Shown here: positions 7,066-14,340 of the stretch, one piece after another | Position numbering within the stretch: the first letter of the stretch is position 1 | How the letters are laid out: each line of letters starts with the position of its first letter | Assembly (NCBI GenBank): GCA_041394725.1 | Contig: JAWKHR010000048.1 | Span: forward strand, 1 to 45,748 | Length of the DNA stretch: 45,748 bases | Origin: JAWKHR01 sp041394725 | Lineage (GTDB): Bacteria > Acidobacteriota > Vicinamibacteria > Vicinamibacterales > SCN-69-37 | Reading direction: 5' to 3' | The notes under the pieces: generated by a model | What the model was told of the DNA's origin: nothing | The model's input: only the letters and a program-made list of their open reading frames with translations | Databases searched by the model: none | Position numbers and translations under genes: made by a program

Positions 7066-9744
7066 ATGCGTGTCTGGTTCCGTGTCGCCCTGATCGTCCT
7101 GTTCCTGCCCGTGGTGCTGCCGGCACAGTCGGCGCTGCCCACGCCCGCCTCGGTCTTCGGTTTCGAGCCCGGCACGGACAACCGGCTGGCGACGTTCGAC
7201 AAGGTGGTCGAGTACTTCCGCCGCGTGGACGCGGTGAGCGACCGCGTCATGCTCGTGGACGCGGGCACGACGTCGCAGAACCGCCGATTTGTCTTCGCGC
7301 TGGTCTCCTCGCCGGCCAACCTGCGCAACATCGACCGGCTGCGCGAGATCAACCGCCGCCTGGCGCACCCCGCGTCGCTCACCGACGCCGAGGCCGCCGC
7401 GCTCGCGCGCGAGGGCAAGGCGTTCGTGCACATCGACGGCGGCCTGCACTCGACCGAGGTGGCCGGGGCGCAGCAGATTCCGCTGCTCCTCTACGACATC
7501 CTGCGGCATGCCGATGAGCCGGCGACGGCGAAGATGCTCGACGACGTCGTGCTGATGCTCTGGCCGACGATCAACCCGGACGGCCTGCAGATGGTGGCCG
7601 AGAACCAGGAAGAGCGGTTCGCCGCCGGCCAGACCGGCGGCCGCGGCGGCGGGCTGAACCAGCTCTACCAGGAGTACGTCGGGCACGACAACAACCGCGA
7701 CGCCTACATGCTCAACATGGTCGAGTCCCGCGCGCTCGAGTACACGTGGCGGCAGTGGGAGCCGCAGATCATCTACGTGCACCACCAGGCCTCGTCGTAC
7801 CCGACGCGCATCTGGCTGCCGCCGTTTGCCGAGCCCATCGCGCGCTACGCGCCGTACATCCAGTCGCGCCAGCTCAACATGATCGGCATGGCGATCGCGT
7901 ATCGGCTGGAACAGGAAGGCAAGGTCGGCGCGACGCACATGGGCACGGGCTACGACGCGTGGTATCCGGGCTACATCGACTACCTGCCGGTCTTCAAGAA
8001 CATCTCCGCGTTCTGGACCGAGACGCAGGGCAACGGCGCGGGGCCGGACGAGCGCGGCCTGCGCGGCGTGGACGGCTTCCCGCCCAGCTACCGCGACCTG
8101 CGACCGCAGAGCCTGTATCCCAGCCCCTGGGAGCCCGGAATCTGGCACCTGCGCGACGCGGTGGACTACATGGAAACCGCCTCGATGGCGACGATCGAGT
8201 TCGCGTCGAAGTACCGCGAGCAGGTGCTGTTGAACCGGTACCGGTCCGGCCGCGACCAGATCGCGCGCGGCCGGCAGGAGGGCGGGCCGTACGGCTGGAT
8301 CATCCCGCAGGACCAGCGCGACCCGGTCGCGGCGGTCGAGCTGCTGCGCCGCCTCGCGTTCGCCGGCGTGCGCATCTACCAGTACCGCGAGGAGTCGACG
8401 ATCAACGGCCTGCGCTACGGGCCCGGCACGTGGGTCGTGCCCGCCGACCAGGAGTTCGCGGCGCTCGCGCGCGAGGTGCTCGAGGTCCAGTCGTACCCGG
8501 ACCTGCGCGAGTTTCCGGGCGGCCCGCCCGAACAGCCGTATGACGCGGCCGGGTGGACGCTGCCGTTGTCGATGGGCGTCAACGTGATCACCGCGCAGAC
8601 GCCGATCAACCAGTTGTCGCTCGACCCGGTGGCGGCACCGCCGGCGCCGATGATCACGCCGCAGCCGTACGAGAGCCGGTCGGTCGCCGACGCCGCGCCG
8701 TTCGACTCGGCGCCGGGGCTGGGCTTTGACGCGGTGCCGGCCGCGAAGGCGATCGTGCCGCCGGCGGGCCGCATCACCGGCGCGGGCCGTGTGCTCGCCC
8801 TGGATCCGGCGCAGAACAACACCTTCAAGGCGCTCACCCGAACCTGGAAGGCGGGGCTCGAGGTGCGCTACCGCGCGGCGACCGCGTCGCAGCCGGCGCG
8901 CTACCTGATTCCGGGTCTGTCGCCCGGCGATCAGGACCAGCTCGTCAGGGATCTCGCGCTGCGCGCCGAACGGACCAACGACACGGGCACCGCGCTGGCG
9001 AAGCCGCGCATCGGCCTGTTCGACCGGCCGACCAGCATGGACCACGGCTGGACGCGCTGGGTGCTCGACATGTACGGCTTCGAGTACGTGCCGGTGACCG
9101 GCGACGACCTGCTCAACGGCAACATCGCCGACAAGGTCGACGTGCTCCTCATCACCGACGAGGCCAGCGGCGTGATGGAGGGCGGCGGCCGTGGTGGTCG
9201 GGGTGGCGGCGGTGGAGGCCGGGGGCGCGGCGCCGGCGCCGGCGCCGCCGCGCAACCGGATCCGAACGACCCGAACGTCCGCCGCGTGAAGGCGCTCGAT
9301 GCGTTCATTCGCGCCGGCGGCCGGCTGGTCTGCTTCAACCGATCCAGCAACTTCGCCATCAGCCAGCTCGAGCTGCCGGTCGACGTCGAGCAGACGAGCC
9401 GCAACGAGTTCTTCACCGGCACGTCGCTGCTGAAGGTGCTGCCCGACACGACACAGCCGGTCATGGCAGGCATGCCCGAGGAAGCCGCGGTGTTCTACGA
9501 CGGAGGCCCGATCTTCCAGACCACCGGGGACTTCCAGGGCGCCGTGCTCGCCCGCTACCCCGCCGAGGGATCGCCGCTCCTCTCGGGCTACATGCTCGGC
9601 GAGTCGTTCCTGCAGGGCCACCAGGCCGCGCTCGACGTCCGGCACGGCCAGGGCGACGTGGTCCTCCTGGGCTTCCGCCCGCAGTGGCGCGGTCAGCCGT
9701 TCGGGACGTTCAAGGTGATCTTCAACGCGCTGATCGCGCGGTGA
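7066..9744 (+). CDS. Secreted M14-family zinc metallocarboxypeptidase
   Basis: 892 aa with a signal peptide (VWFRVALIVLFLPVVLPAQS). The zinc-binding HxxE motif is His128-Ser-Thr-Glu131 in a GGLHSTEVAG context, and a third His ligand is likely His239 or His240 in YVHHQASSYP. This matches the large M14-like exopeptidases common in Acidobacteriota and Bacteroidota. After the catalytic domain come an insert region and a C-terminal GATase-like alpha/beta region (RIGLFDRPTSMDHGW, VDVLLITDEASG). A Gly/Arg-rich low-complexity linker lies near residues 706-726. The ATG at 7066 was preferred over the GTG at 7051 because a GAGG sits 8-9 nt before it. Peptide substrate is unknown. Confidence 0.88.
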   Translation: MRVWFRVALIVLFLPVVLPAQSALPTPASVFGFEPGTDNRLATFDKVVEYFRRVDAVSDRVMLVDAGTTSQNRRFVFALVSSPANLRNIDRLREINRRLAHPASLTDAEAAALAREGKAFVHIDGGLHSTEVAGAQQIPLLLYDILRHADEPATAKMLDDVVLMLWPTINPDGLQMVAENQEERFAAGQTGGRGGGLNQLYQEYVGHDNNRDAYMLNMVESRALEYTWRQWEPQIIYVHHQASSYPTRIWLPPFAEPIARYAPYIQSRQLNMIGMAIAYRLEQEGKVGATHMGTGYDAWYPGYIDYLPVFKNISAFWTETQGNGAGPDERGLRGVDGFPPSYRDLRPQSLYPSPWEPGIWHLRDAVDYMETASMATIEFASKYREQVLLNRYRSGRDQIARGRQEGGPYGWIIPQDQRDPVAAVELLRRLAFAGVRIYQYREESTINGLRYGPGTWVVPADQEFAALAREVLEVQSYPDLREFPGGPPEQPYDAAGWTLPLSMGVNVITAQTPINQLSLDPVAAPPAPMITPQPYESRSVADAAPFDSAPGLGFDAVPAAKAIVPPAGRITGAGRVLALDPAQNNTFKALTRTWKAGLEVRYRAATASQPARYLIPGLSPGDQDQLVRDLALRAERTNDTGTALAKPRIGLFDRPTSMDHGWTRWVLDMYGFEYVPVTGDDLLNGNIADKVDVLLITDEASGVMEGGGRGGRGGGGGGRGRGAGAGAAAQPDPNDPNVRRVKALDAFIRAGGRLVCFNRSSNFAISQLELPVDVEQTSRNEFFTGTSLLKVLPDTTQPVMAGMPEEAAVFYDGGPIFQTTGDFQGAVLARYPAEGSPLLSGYMLGESFLQGHQAALDVRHGQGDVVLLGFRPQWRGQPFGTFKVIFNALIAR

Positions 9745-9774
9745 ACGCGGCGGACGCGATCAGCGAGCGGGGAT

Positions 9775-9902
9775 CGACAATCTGGAAATCGACGATTGAA
9801 TCCGCAATCGTCAATGGATCAACGGATTAATCGAATCGTCAATCAGGTCGCCGAAGCGCCAATCGAGCAATCGAATCGTCAATCCGCCGATCGAGCAATC
9901 GG
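9775..9902. repeat. AATCG/CAATC word array B1
   Basis: A comparatively AT-rich stretch made of short words around CAATC, GATCGAGCAATCG and AATCGTCAATC, partly in inverted orientation, in an otherwise GC-rich region. It fills the spacer between the 3' end of the peptidase gene and the 3' end of the BMC gene. Spacing of the words is 7-8 nt but irregular. No gene is seen in it. Confidence 0.65.
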
Positions 9903-9925
9903 GCCGCCGCGCCGGTCCCGCGCCG

Positions 9926-10231
9926 TCACCCGATCGGGAACGTCTCGCCAAGACCGTCGACCGGCCTCGGGATCACGTGCACGCCGATGAGCTCGCCGAC
10001 CTTCCGCGCGGCGGCGGCGCCGGCATCCGTCGCGGCCTTGACCGACGCGACGTCGCCACGGACGATCGCGGTGACCATCCCGGCATCGACCTTCTGCCAC
10101 CCCACGAACACGACGTTGGCGGTCTTCACCATCGCGTCGGCGGCCTCGATCATGCCGACCAGCCCGCGGGTCTCGACGAGCCCGAGCGCTTCGCCGGGCA
10201 GGGCAGGTGCGGGCGTCTTCTGGTCGGCCAT
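9926..10231 (-). CDS. BMC-H bacterial microcompartment shell protein (solitary)
   Basis: 101 aa, a single BMC domain of the PduA/EutM/CcmK type that forms hexameric shell tiles. Diagnostic segments are EALGLVETRGLVGMIEAADAM, the edge Lys in DAMVKTANV, VTAIVRGDVASVKAATDAG and VHVIPRP. The pore loop reads KVDAGMV where PduA has KIGSG, which would place an acidic residue at the pore lip. There is a 12-residue N-terminal extension. No other shell protein, vertex protein or encapsulated enzyme is nearby, so the gene is an orphan or satellite. A TAGAGT hexamer (10241-10246) lies 9 nt before the start and could be its -10 element. Word arrays flank it on both sides. Confidence 0.93.
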   Translation of the reverse strand: MADQKTPAPALPGEALGLVETRGLVGMIEAADAMVKTANVVFVGWQKVDAGMVTAIVRGDVASVKAATDAGAAAARKVGELIGVHVIPRPVDGLGETFPIG

Positions 10232-10265
10232 CGGACCGATACTCTAGCAGATAAGAGCGGGGGAA

Positions 10266-10514
10266 TTGAGGGATTGGCGATCTGAGATTGATGGATTGAT
10301 TGGGGATTGGAGGATTGGTGATTGAGGATTTGAGAGAATTGGGTGATTGCGGAATTGGTGATTGCCGCAATCCCCAATCCGCAATCACCAATCACCAATC
10401 ACCAATCACCAATCCTCATTCCTCAATCGCGGAATCGCCAATTCCTTAGAAATCACCAATCCCCAATCGCCAATCGCCAATCAATCCCTCAATCTCAGAT
10501 CGCAAATCCCTCAA
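10266..10514. repeat. Large inverted heptamer array B2 (GATTGG/CCAATC)
   Basis: The end arms 10266-10303 and 10477-10514 are inverted copies matching at 36 of 38 positions. Between them the left half is GATTG-rich and the right half CAATC-rich. The run 10366-10428 is nine clean 7-nt units (CGCAATC, CCCAATC, CGCAATC, four ACCAATC, CTCATTC, CTCAATC), and four more lie at 10455-10482. It occupies the divergent spacer between the BMC gene and the ADOP gene at 10572, so it must lie in or upstream of one or both promoters. Confidence 0.9.
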
Positions 10515-10515
10515 T

Positions 10516-10545
10516 GGGCCCGGCCCCAACGTCCAGGCCGGGCCC
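10516..10545 (+). promoter_or_regulatory. Perfect 10-bp hairpin in the leader of the ADOP gene
   Basis: GGGCCCGGCC (10516-10525) pairs with GGCCGGGCCC (10536-10545) around a 10-nt loop. It sits immediately after the heptamer array and 15 nt before the ribosome-binding site of the gene at 10572. No T-tract follows, so it is more likely an mRNA leader structure or a leaky terminator than a full terminator. Confidence 0.5.
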
Positions 10546-10571
10546 CTCGTCTAAACGCCGGGAGGTCCCGG

Positions 10572-13085
10572 ATGACCGACAGCTGGCTGCTCGACTTCAG
10601 GTACGTGGTGCGTGTGCTCGCGAAGAGCCGGGGGTTCACGGCGGTGGCGGTGCTGTCGCTGGCCATCGGCATCGGCGCGAACGCGTCCATCTACGGCATC
10701 CTGCGGGTCCTGCTGTTCGACCCGATGCCCGTCCCCGCGCCCGGGGAGCTGTCGCTCGTCTACTGGGACGACGGCGAGGGCAAGCTGAGCGTGTCGCAGA
10801 TGAGCTCGTCGGGCTACGACGACCCGGCGACCGGCATCAGCTATCGCAGCAACGTCAGCTATCCGATCTACGCGTCGCTCCGTGACCAGGCGCCGGCCGG
10901 CGCCCGGGTGGCCGGCTTCAACTTCCTGCGGGACCTGAGCGTGTCGTTCGACGACCAGCCGGCCGTGCTTGCGGGCGGCATGGTCGCCGACGGACGGTTC
11001 TACCAGGTCGTCCAGCCCGGCATGGCGCTCGGCCGCCCGCTCGCGGAGGCCGACGACATCGACACGGGGCCGTTTGCCGTCGTGTTGAGCCACCGGTTCT
11101 GGATGCGCGTCTTCGGGGGGGATCCGGCCGTCCTCAACCGGACGATACGGGTGAACGGCGTGCCGGCGGTGGTCGTCGGCGTCACCGCGAAGGGGTTCAT
11201 CGGCCTGTCCAAGGGCGGGTTCTTCCCGCAGACGGAGATCACGCTGCCGCTGCGCGCGCTGCCGCGGATCATGCCGCGCTGGCAGCCGGAGAACGGCTCG
11301 CTGCTGACGTCGGAAGAGCACTTCTGGGTGCGGCTCATCGCGCGCGCGTCACCGGCCGTGCCGGGCGCGGCGCTGACCTCGAGCCTGAACCCGTCGCTCG
11401 CCTCGCATCTCGCGCCGCTCATCACGCCCGGCGTGCGGGCGACGTCGTTCTTCCTCGTGCCGGGCGCGCGCGGCCTCGACCAGGTCCGCTCGGACACGCG
11501 ACGGGCGCTGCTCATCCTGATGGGCGTCGTGGGCGTCGTGCTGCTCATCGCCTGCGTCAACCTCGCCGGCCTGATGCTCGCGCGCGGCGTGGCGCGGCAG
11601 CGCGAGATCGCGGTCCGGCGCGCGCTCGGCGCCGGTCGGGCGCGGCTGGTGCGCCAGCTCCTGCTCGAGGGCGTCTGCCTCGCGCTGGCCGGCGGCGGCG
11701 CGGGCCTCCTGCTGACGTTCTGGGGCCGCCGCGCGCTGACCTCGGTGCTCACCGCCGGCATCGGCACCTCGCCGATGGCGACGCAGCCGCTCGAGGTCCC
11801 CGTGGATGCCTCGCTCGTCGCCTGGACGATGGGCCTCAGCCTGGTCGCCGCGCTCGCCTGCAGCCTGCTGCCCGCGCTCCGGCTCACCGGCGCGCGCGGC
11901 GCCAGCCAGCTCGGCCAGCGTGACACCGCCGCGCCGCGGCTGACCGTGGGCCGGTGGCTGATCGCGCTGCAGATCGGCGTCTCGGTGCCGCTCCTGGTCG
12001 GCGCGGTGCTCTTCCTGCGGACGCTCTCGAACCTCGGGCACGTCCAGCTCGGCTTCGACCCGCAGAACCTCGTCTTCTTCAAGCTCGACCCGGTCGCCAC
12101 CGGCGCGCCCGAGGATCAGCACGCCGCCATCTACCGCGACGTGCTCTCGCGCCTCGAGGCCGTGCCGGGCGTGACCTCCGTCACCCTGATGGAGAACGTG
12201 TTCCTCAGCGGCATCACGTCCAACACCAGCGTGACGATCGACGGCGAGCGCCGCAGCCTGTGGATGGACGCCGTCGGGCCGGACTTCCTCCGGACGATGG
12301 GCATGCGGCTGCTGGCGGGCCGCGTTCCGGGGCTGCAGGACGGCCCCGGGGCGCCCCGGGTCGCCGCCCTGAACGAAACGGCCGCACGCATGCTCTTCGG
12401 CAACGCGCCGCCCGTCGGCCAGGTGCTGACGCTCGGGTCGCGCCAGGTCGAGATCGTCGGCGTCGTGAGCGACGCGCTCTACGACGGGCGCCGGCAGGAC
12501 GTCCGGCCGACGATGTACGACTCGGCCCTCCAGCGTCCGGGCTACGGCGGGCACAACGTGGTGATCCGTTCGGCGGTGCCACCGGCGACGCTCGAGTCGG
12601 CGATCCGGCGCGCCGTGGCCGGGGTCCACCGTGACCTGCCGGTCCCCGAGATCCGCACGCAGCTCTCGCAGATCGACGCGTCGGCCGCGCGGGAGCGCGT
12701 GTTCACGCAGGCGCTGACGATCTTCGGCGGGTTCGCGCTGCTGCTGGCCAGCATCGGCCTGCACGGGGTGACCGCGTACGCCGTGTCCCGCCGGCGCGGC
12801 GAGATCGGCGTGCGGATGGCGCTCGGCGCGCAGCCGCGGCAGGTGCTGTGGCTGATCCTCCGGCAGGTCGTGGTCGTGACGCTGGCCGGCCTCGCCGTGG
12901 GCGTTCCGCTGGCGTGGGCCGTCACGCCGGCGGTCCAGTCGCTGCTCTACGGCGTCGCGCCGACCGACGTCCTGGTCATCGCCGCCGCCGCGTTCGTCAT
13001 GCTGATGGTCGCGGTGGGCGCCGGCTACCTGCCCGCACGCCGCGCCGCGTCGATCGACCCGCTCACCGCGCTCAGGACGGAGTAG
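10572..13085 (+). CDS. ADOP-family ABC-type permease without prefix domain
   Basis: 837 aa. It begins with the DFRYVVRVLAKSRGFTAVAVLSLAIGIGANASIY-type membrane entry of ADOPs, then a MacB periplasmic domain, an FtsX core with the RQREIAVRRALGAGRARLVRQLL amphipathic segment near the middle, a second periplasmic domain and a second FtsX core (RRGEIGVRMALGAQ), ending ASIDPLTALRTE. A GGAGGT ribosome-binding site (10561-10566) lies 5 nt before the ATG, so the longer open frame to 10362 through the repeat array is rejected. No ATPase gene adjoins. The 3' end overlaps the convergent serA-like gene by 14 nt. Confidence 0.9.
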   Translation: MTDSWLLDFRYVVRVLAKSRGFTAVAVLSLAIGIGANASIYGILRVLLFDPMPVPAPGELSLVYWDDGEGKLSVSQMSSSGYDDPATGISYRSNVSYPIYASLRDQAPAGARVAGFNFLRDLSVSFDDQPAVLAGGMVADGRFYQVVQPGMALGRPLAEADDIDTGPFAVVLSHRFWMRVFGGDPAVLNRTIRVNGVPAVVVGVTAKGFIGLSKGGFFPQTEITLPLRALPRIMPRWQPENGSLLTSEEHFWVRLIARASPAVPGAALTSSLNPSLASHLAPLITPGVRATSFFLVPGARGLDQVRSDTRRALLILMGVVGVVLLIACVNLAGLMLARGVARQREIAVRRALGAGRARLVRQLLLEGVCLALAGGGAGLLLTFWGRRALTSVLTAGIGTSPMATQPLEVPVDASLVAWTMGLSLVAALACSLLPALRLTGARGASQLGQRDTAAPRLTVGRWLIALQIGVSVPLLVGAVLFLRTLSNLGHVQLGFDPQNLVFFKLDPVATGAPEDQHAAIYRDVLSRLEAVPGVTSVTLMENVFLSGITSNTSVTIDGERRSLWMDAVGPDFLRTMGMRLLAGRVPGLQDGPGAPRVAALNETAARMLFGNAPPVGQVLTLGSRQVEIVGVVSDALYDGRRQDVRPTMYDSALQRPGYGGHNVVIRSAVPPATLESAIRRAVAGVHRDLPVPEIRTQLSQIDASAARERVFTQALTIFGGFALLLASIGLHGVTAYAVSRRRGEIGVRMALGAQPRQVLWLILRQVVVVTLAGLAVGVPLAWAVTPAVQSLLYGVAPTDVLVIAAAAFVMLMVAVGAGYLPARRAASIDPLTALRTE

Positions 13086-14274
13086 CGGTGTCGTCGGACC
13101 CGGCGGCGCCGACGACCCGCGCCGCCAGCACGCCGTCGATCGCGCGGATCGCCTCCACCGTGCCCTCGGGCAGCGGCGCGTCCGTGTCGATCAGCGTGCA
13201 CGCCACGTCGCCGCGCGAGCTGTTCAGCAGGTCGGCGATGTTCACGCCGGCGCCGCCCAGCCGCGACGAAATCTGGCCGACCATGTTCGGCACGTTGGCG
13301 TTGGCGACCAGCAGGCGATGCGTGCCCGGCGTTCGCGGCAGCATCACGTCCGGGAAGTTGACCGAGTGCCGCACGCGGCCGTGCTCGAGGAAGTCGCGCA
13401 CCGTGTCGGCCACCATCACCGCGCAGTTCTCCTCGGCCTCGTGCGTGGACGCGCCGAGGTGCGGCAGCGCGATGACCTTCGGGTGGTCCTTGGCCGCGGC
13501 CGTGGGGAAGTCGGTGACGTAGGCCGCGAGCGTGCCCGCGTCGAGCGCCGCGAGCACGGCCGCCTCATCGGCGACCGGACCCCGGGCGAAGTTGAGCAGC
13601 GTGCCGCCCGGCCGCATGCGCGCCAGCCGTTCGGCGGACACCAGGCCGCGCGTGCCCGGCGCCAGCGGCACGTGCAGCGTGACCGCGTCGGCGAGGCCGA
13701 AGACCTCGTCGAGCGACGCCGCCGGCTCCACCGCCGACGAGAGCTGCCACGCCCGTCGCACCGTGATCTGCGGGTCGAAGCCGACGACCCGCATGCCGAG
13801 TGCGACCGCCGCGGTGGCCACCTCGACGCCAATCGCGCCCAGGCCGACGACACCCAGCGTGCGCCCGACCAGTTCGGTGCCCACGAACGTCTTCTTGCCC
13901 TGCTCGACCGCCTTCTCGAGGCCGGGATCCGCCGCGTCGAGGCCGCGGACGTACTGCCACGCCTCGCAGAGATGCCGGCTCGAGAGGAACAGGCCGGCGA
14001 GCACCAGCTCCTTGACCGCGTTGGCGTTGGCGCCCGGCGCGTTGAACACGGGCACGCCGCGCCGGGTCATCTCCTCGACCGGGATGTTGTTCGTGCCGGC
14101 GCCCGCGCGCCCGATCGCCAGCACCGAGGCCGGAATCGCTCGGGCGTGCAGGTCGGCCGACCGCACGATGATGGCGTCAGGCCGATCGACCTCGGGCGAT
14201 ACGCGGTACCGGTCCTGGGGCAACCGCGCGAGACCGCGCGGCGAGATGGCATTCAGCGTGAGGATTTCGAACAT
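13072..14274 (-). CDS. serA: D-3-phosphoglycerate dehydrogenase (short ACT-domain subgroup)
   Basis: 400 aa. A D-2-hydroxyacid dehydrogenase fold with the NAD motif VGLGAIGVEVA, the catalytic Arg in NFARGP, an Asp (VTDFP) where many relatives have Glu, and the catalytic His in PHLGAST. A C-terminal ACT domain (LLVANANVPNMVGQISSRL, then GVNIADLL) ends the chain. It oxidises 3-phosphoglycerate in the first step of serine synthesis; the ACT domain suggests serine feedback. No serC or serB gene is in the window. The start at 14274 was preferred over 14286 because TATGAT ends only 2 nt before the latter and gives a short leader to the former. Confidence 0.88.
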   Translation of the reverse strand: MFEILTLNAISPRGLARLPQDRYRVSPEVDRPDAIIVRSADLHARAIPASVLAIGRAGAGTNNIPVEEMTRRGVPVFNAPGANANAVKELVLAGLFLSSRHLCEAWQYVRGLDAADPGLEKAVEQGKKTFVGTELVGRTLGVVGLGAIGVEVATAAVALGMRVVGFDPQITVRRAWQLSSAVEPAASLDEVFGLADAVTLHVPLAPGTRGLVSAERLARMRPGGTLLNFARGPVADEAAVLAALDAGTLAAYVTDFPTAAAKDHPKVIALPHLGASTHEAEENCAVMVADTVRDFLEHGRVRHSVNFPDVMLPRTPGTHRLLVANANVPNMVGQISSRLGGAGVNIADLLNSSRGDVACTLIDTDAPLPEGTVEAIRAIDGVLAARVVGAAGSDDTATPS

Positions 14275-14340
14275 GCGACAGACCATCGATCATATCGCAG
14301 TGATCGCGGAACGCACGTCCCGCGCGCCGGGCCGGGCGGT

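Noticed and set aside
6364..9645. A 1093-codon open frame on the minus strand
   Set aside because: It is Arg-rich and antisense to the MerR-like and M14 peptidase genes; the peptidase has family motifs and a ribosome-binding site, this frame has none. High GC leaves long antisense frames open.
10366..10428. CRISPR-like appearance of the repeated CAATC units
   Set aside because: Units are 7 nt with no spacers and there is no cas gene; this is a tandem word array.
10362..10571. N-terminal extension of the ADOP at 10572 through the CAATC array
   Set aside because: The translation is repetitive NHQSPI-type sequence without family match, while a GGAGGT site and ADOP entry motif support ATG 10572.
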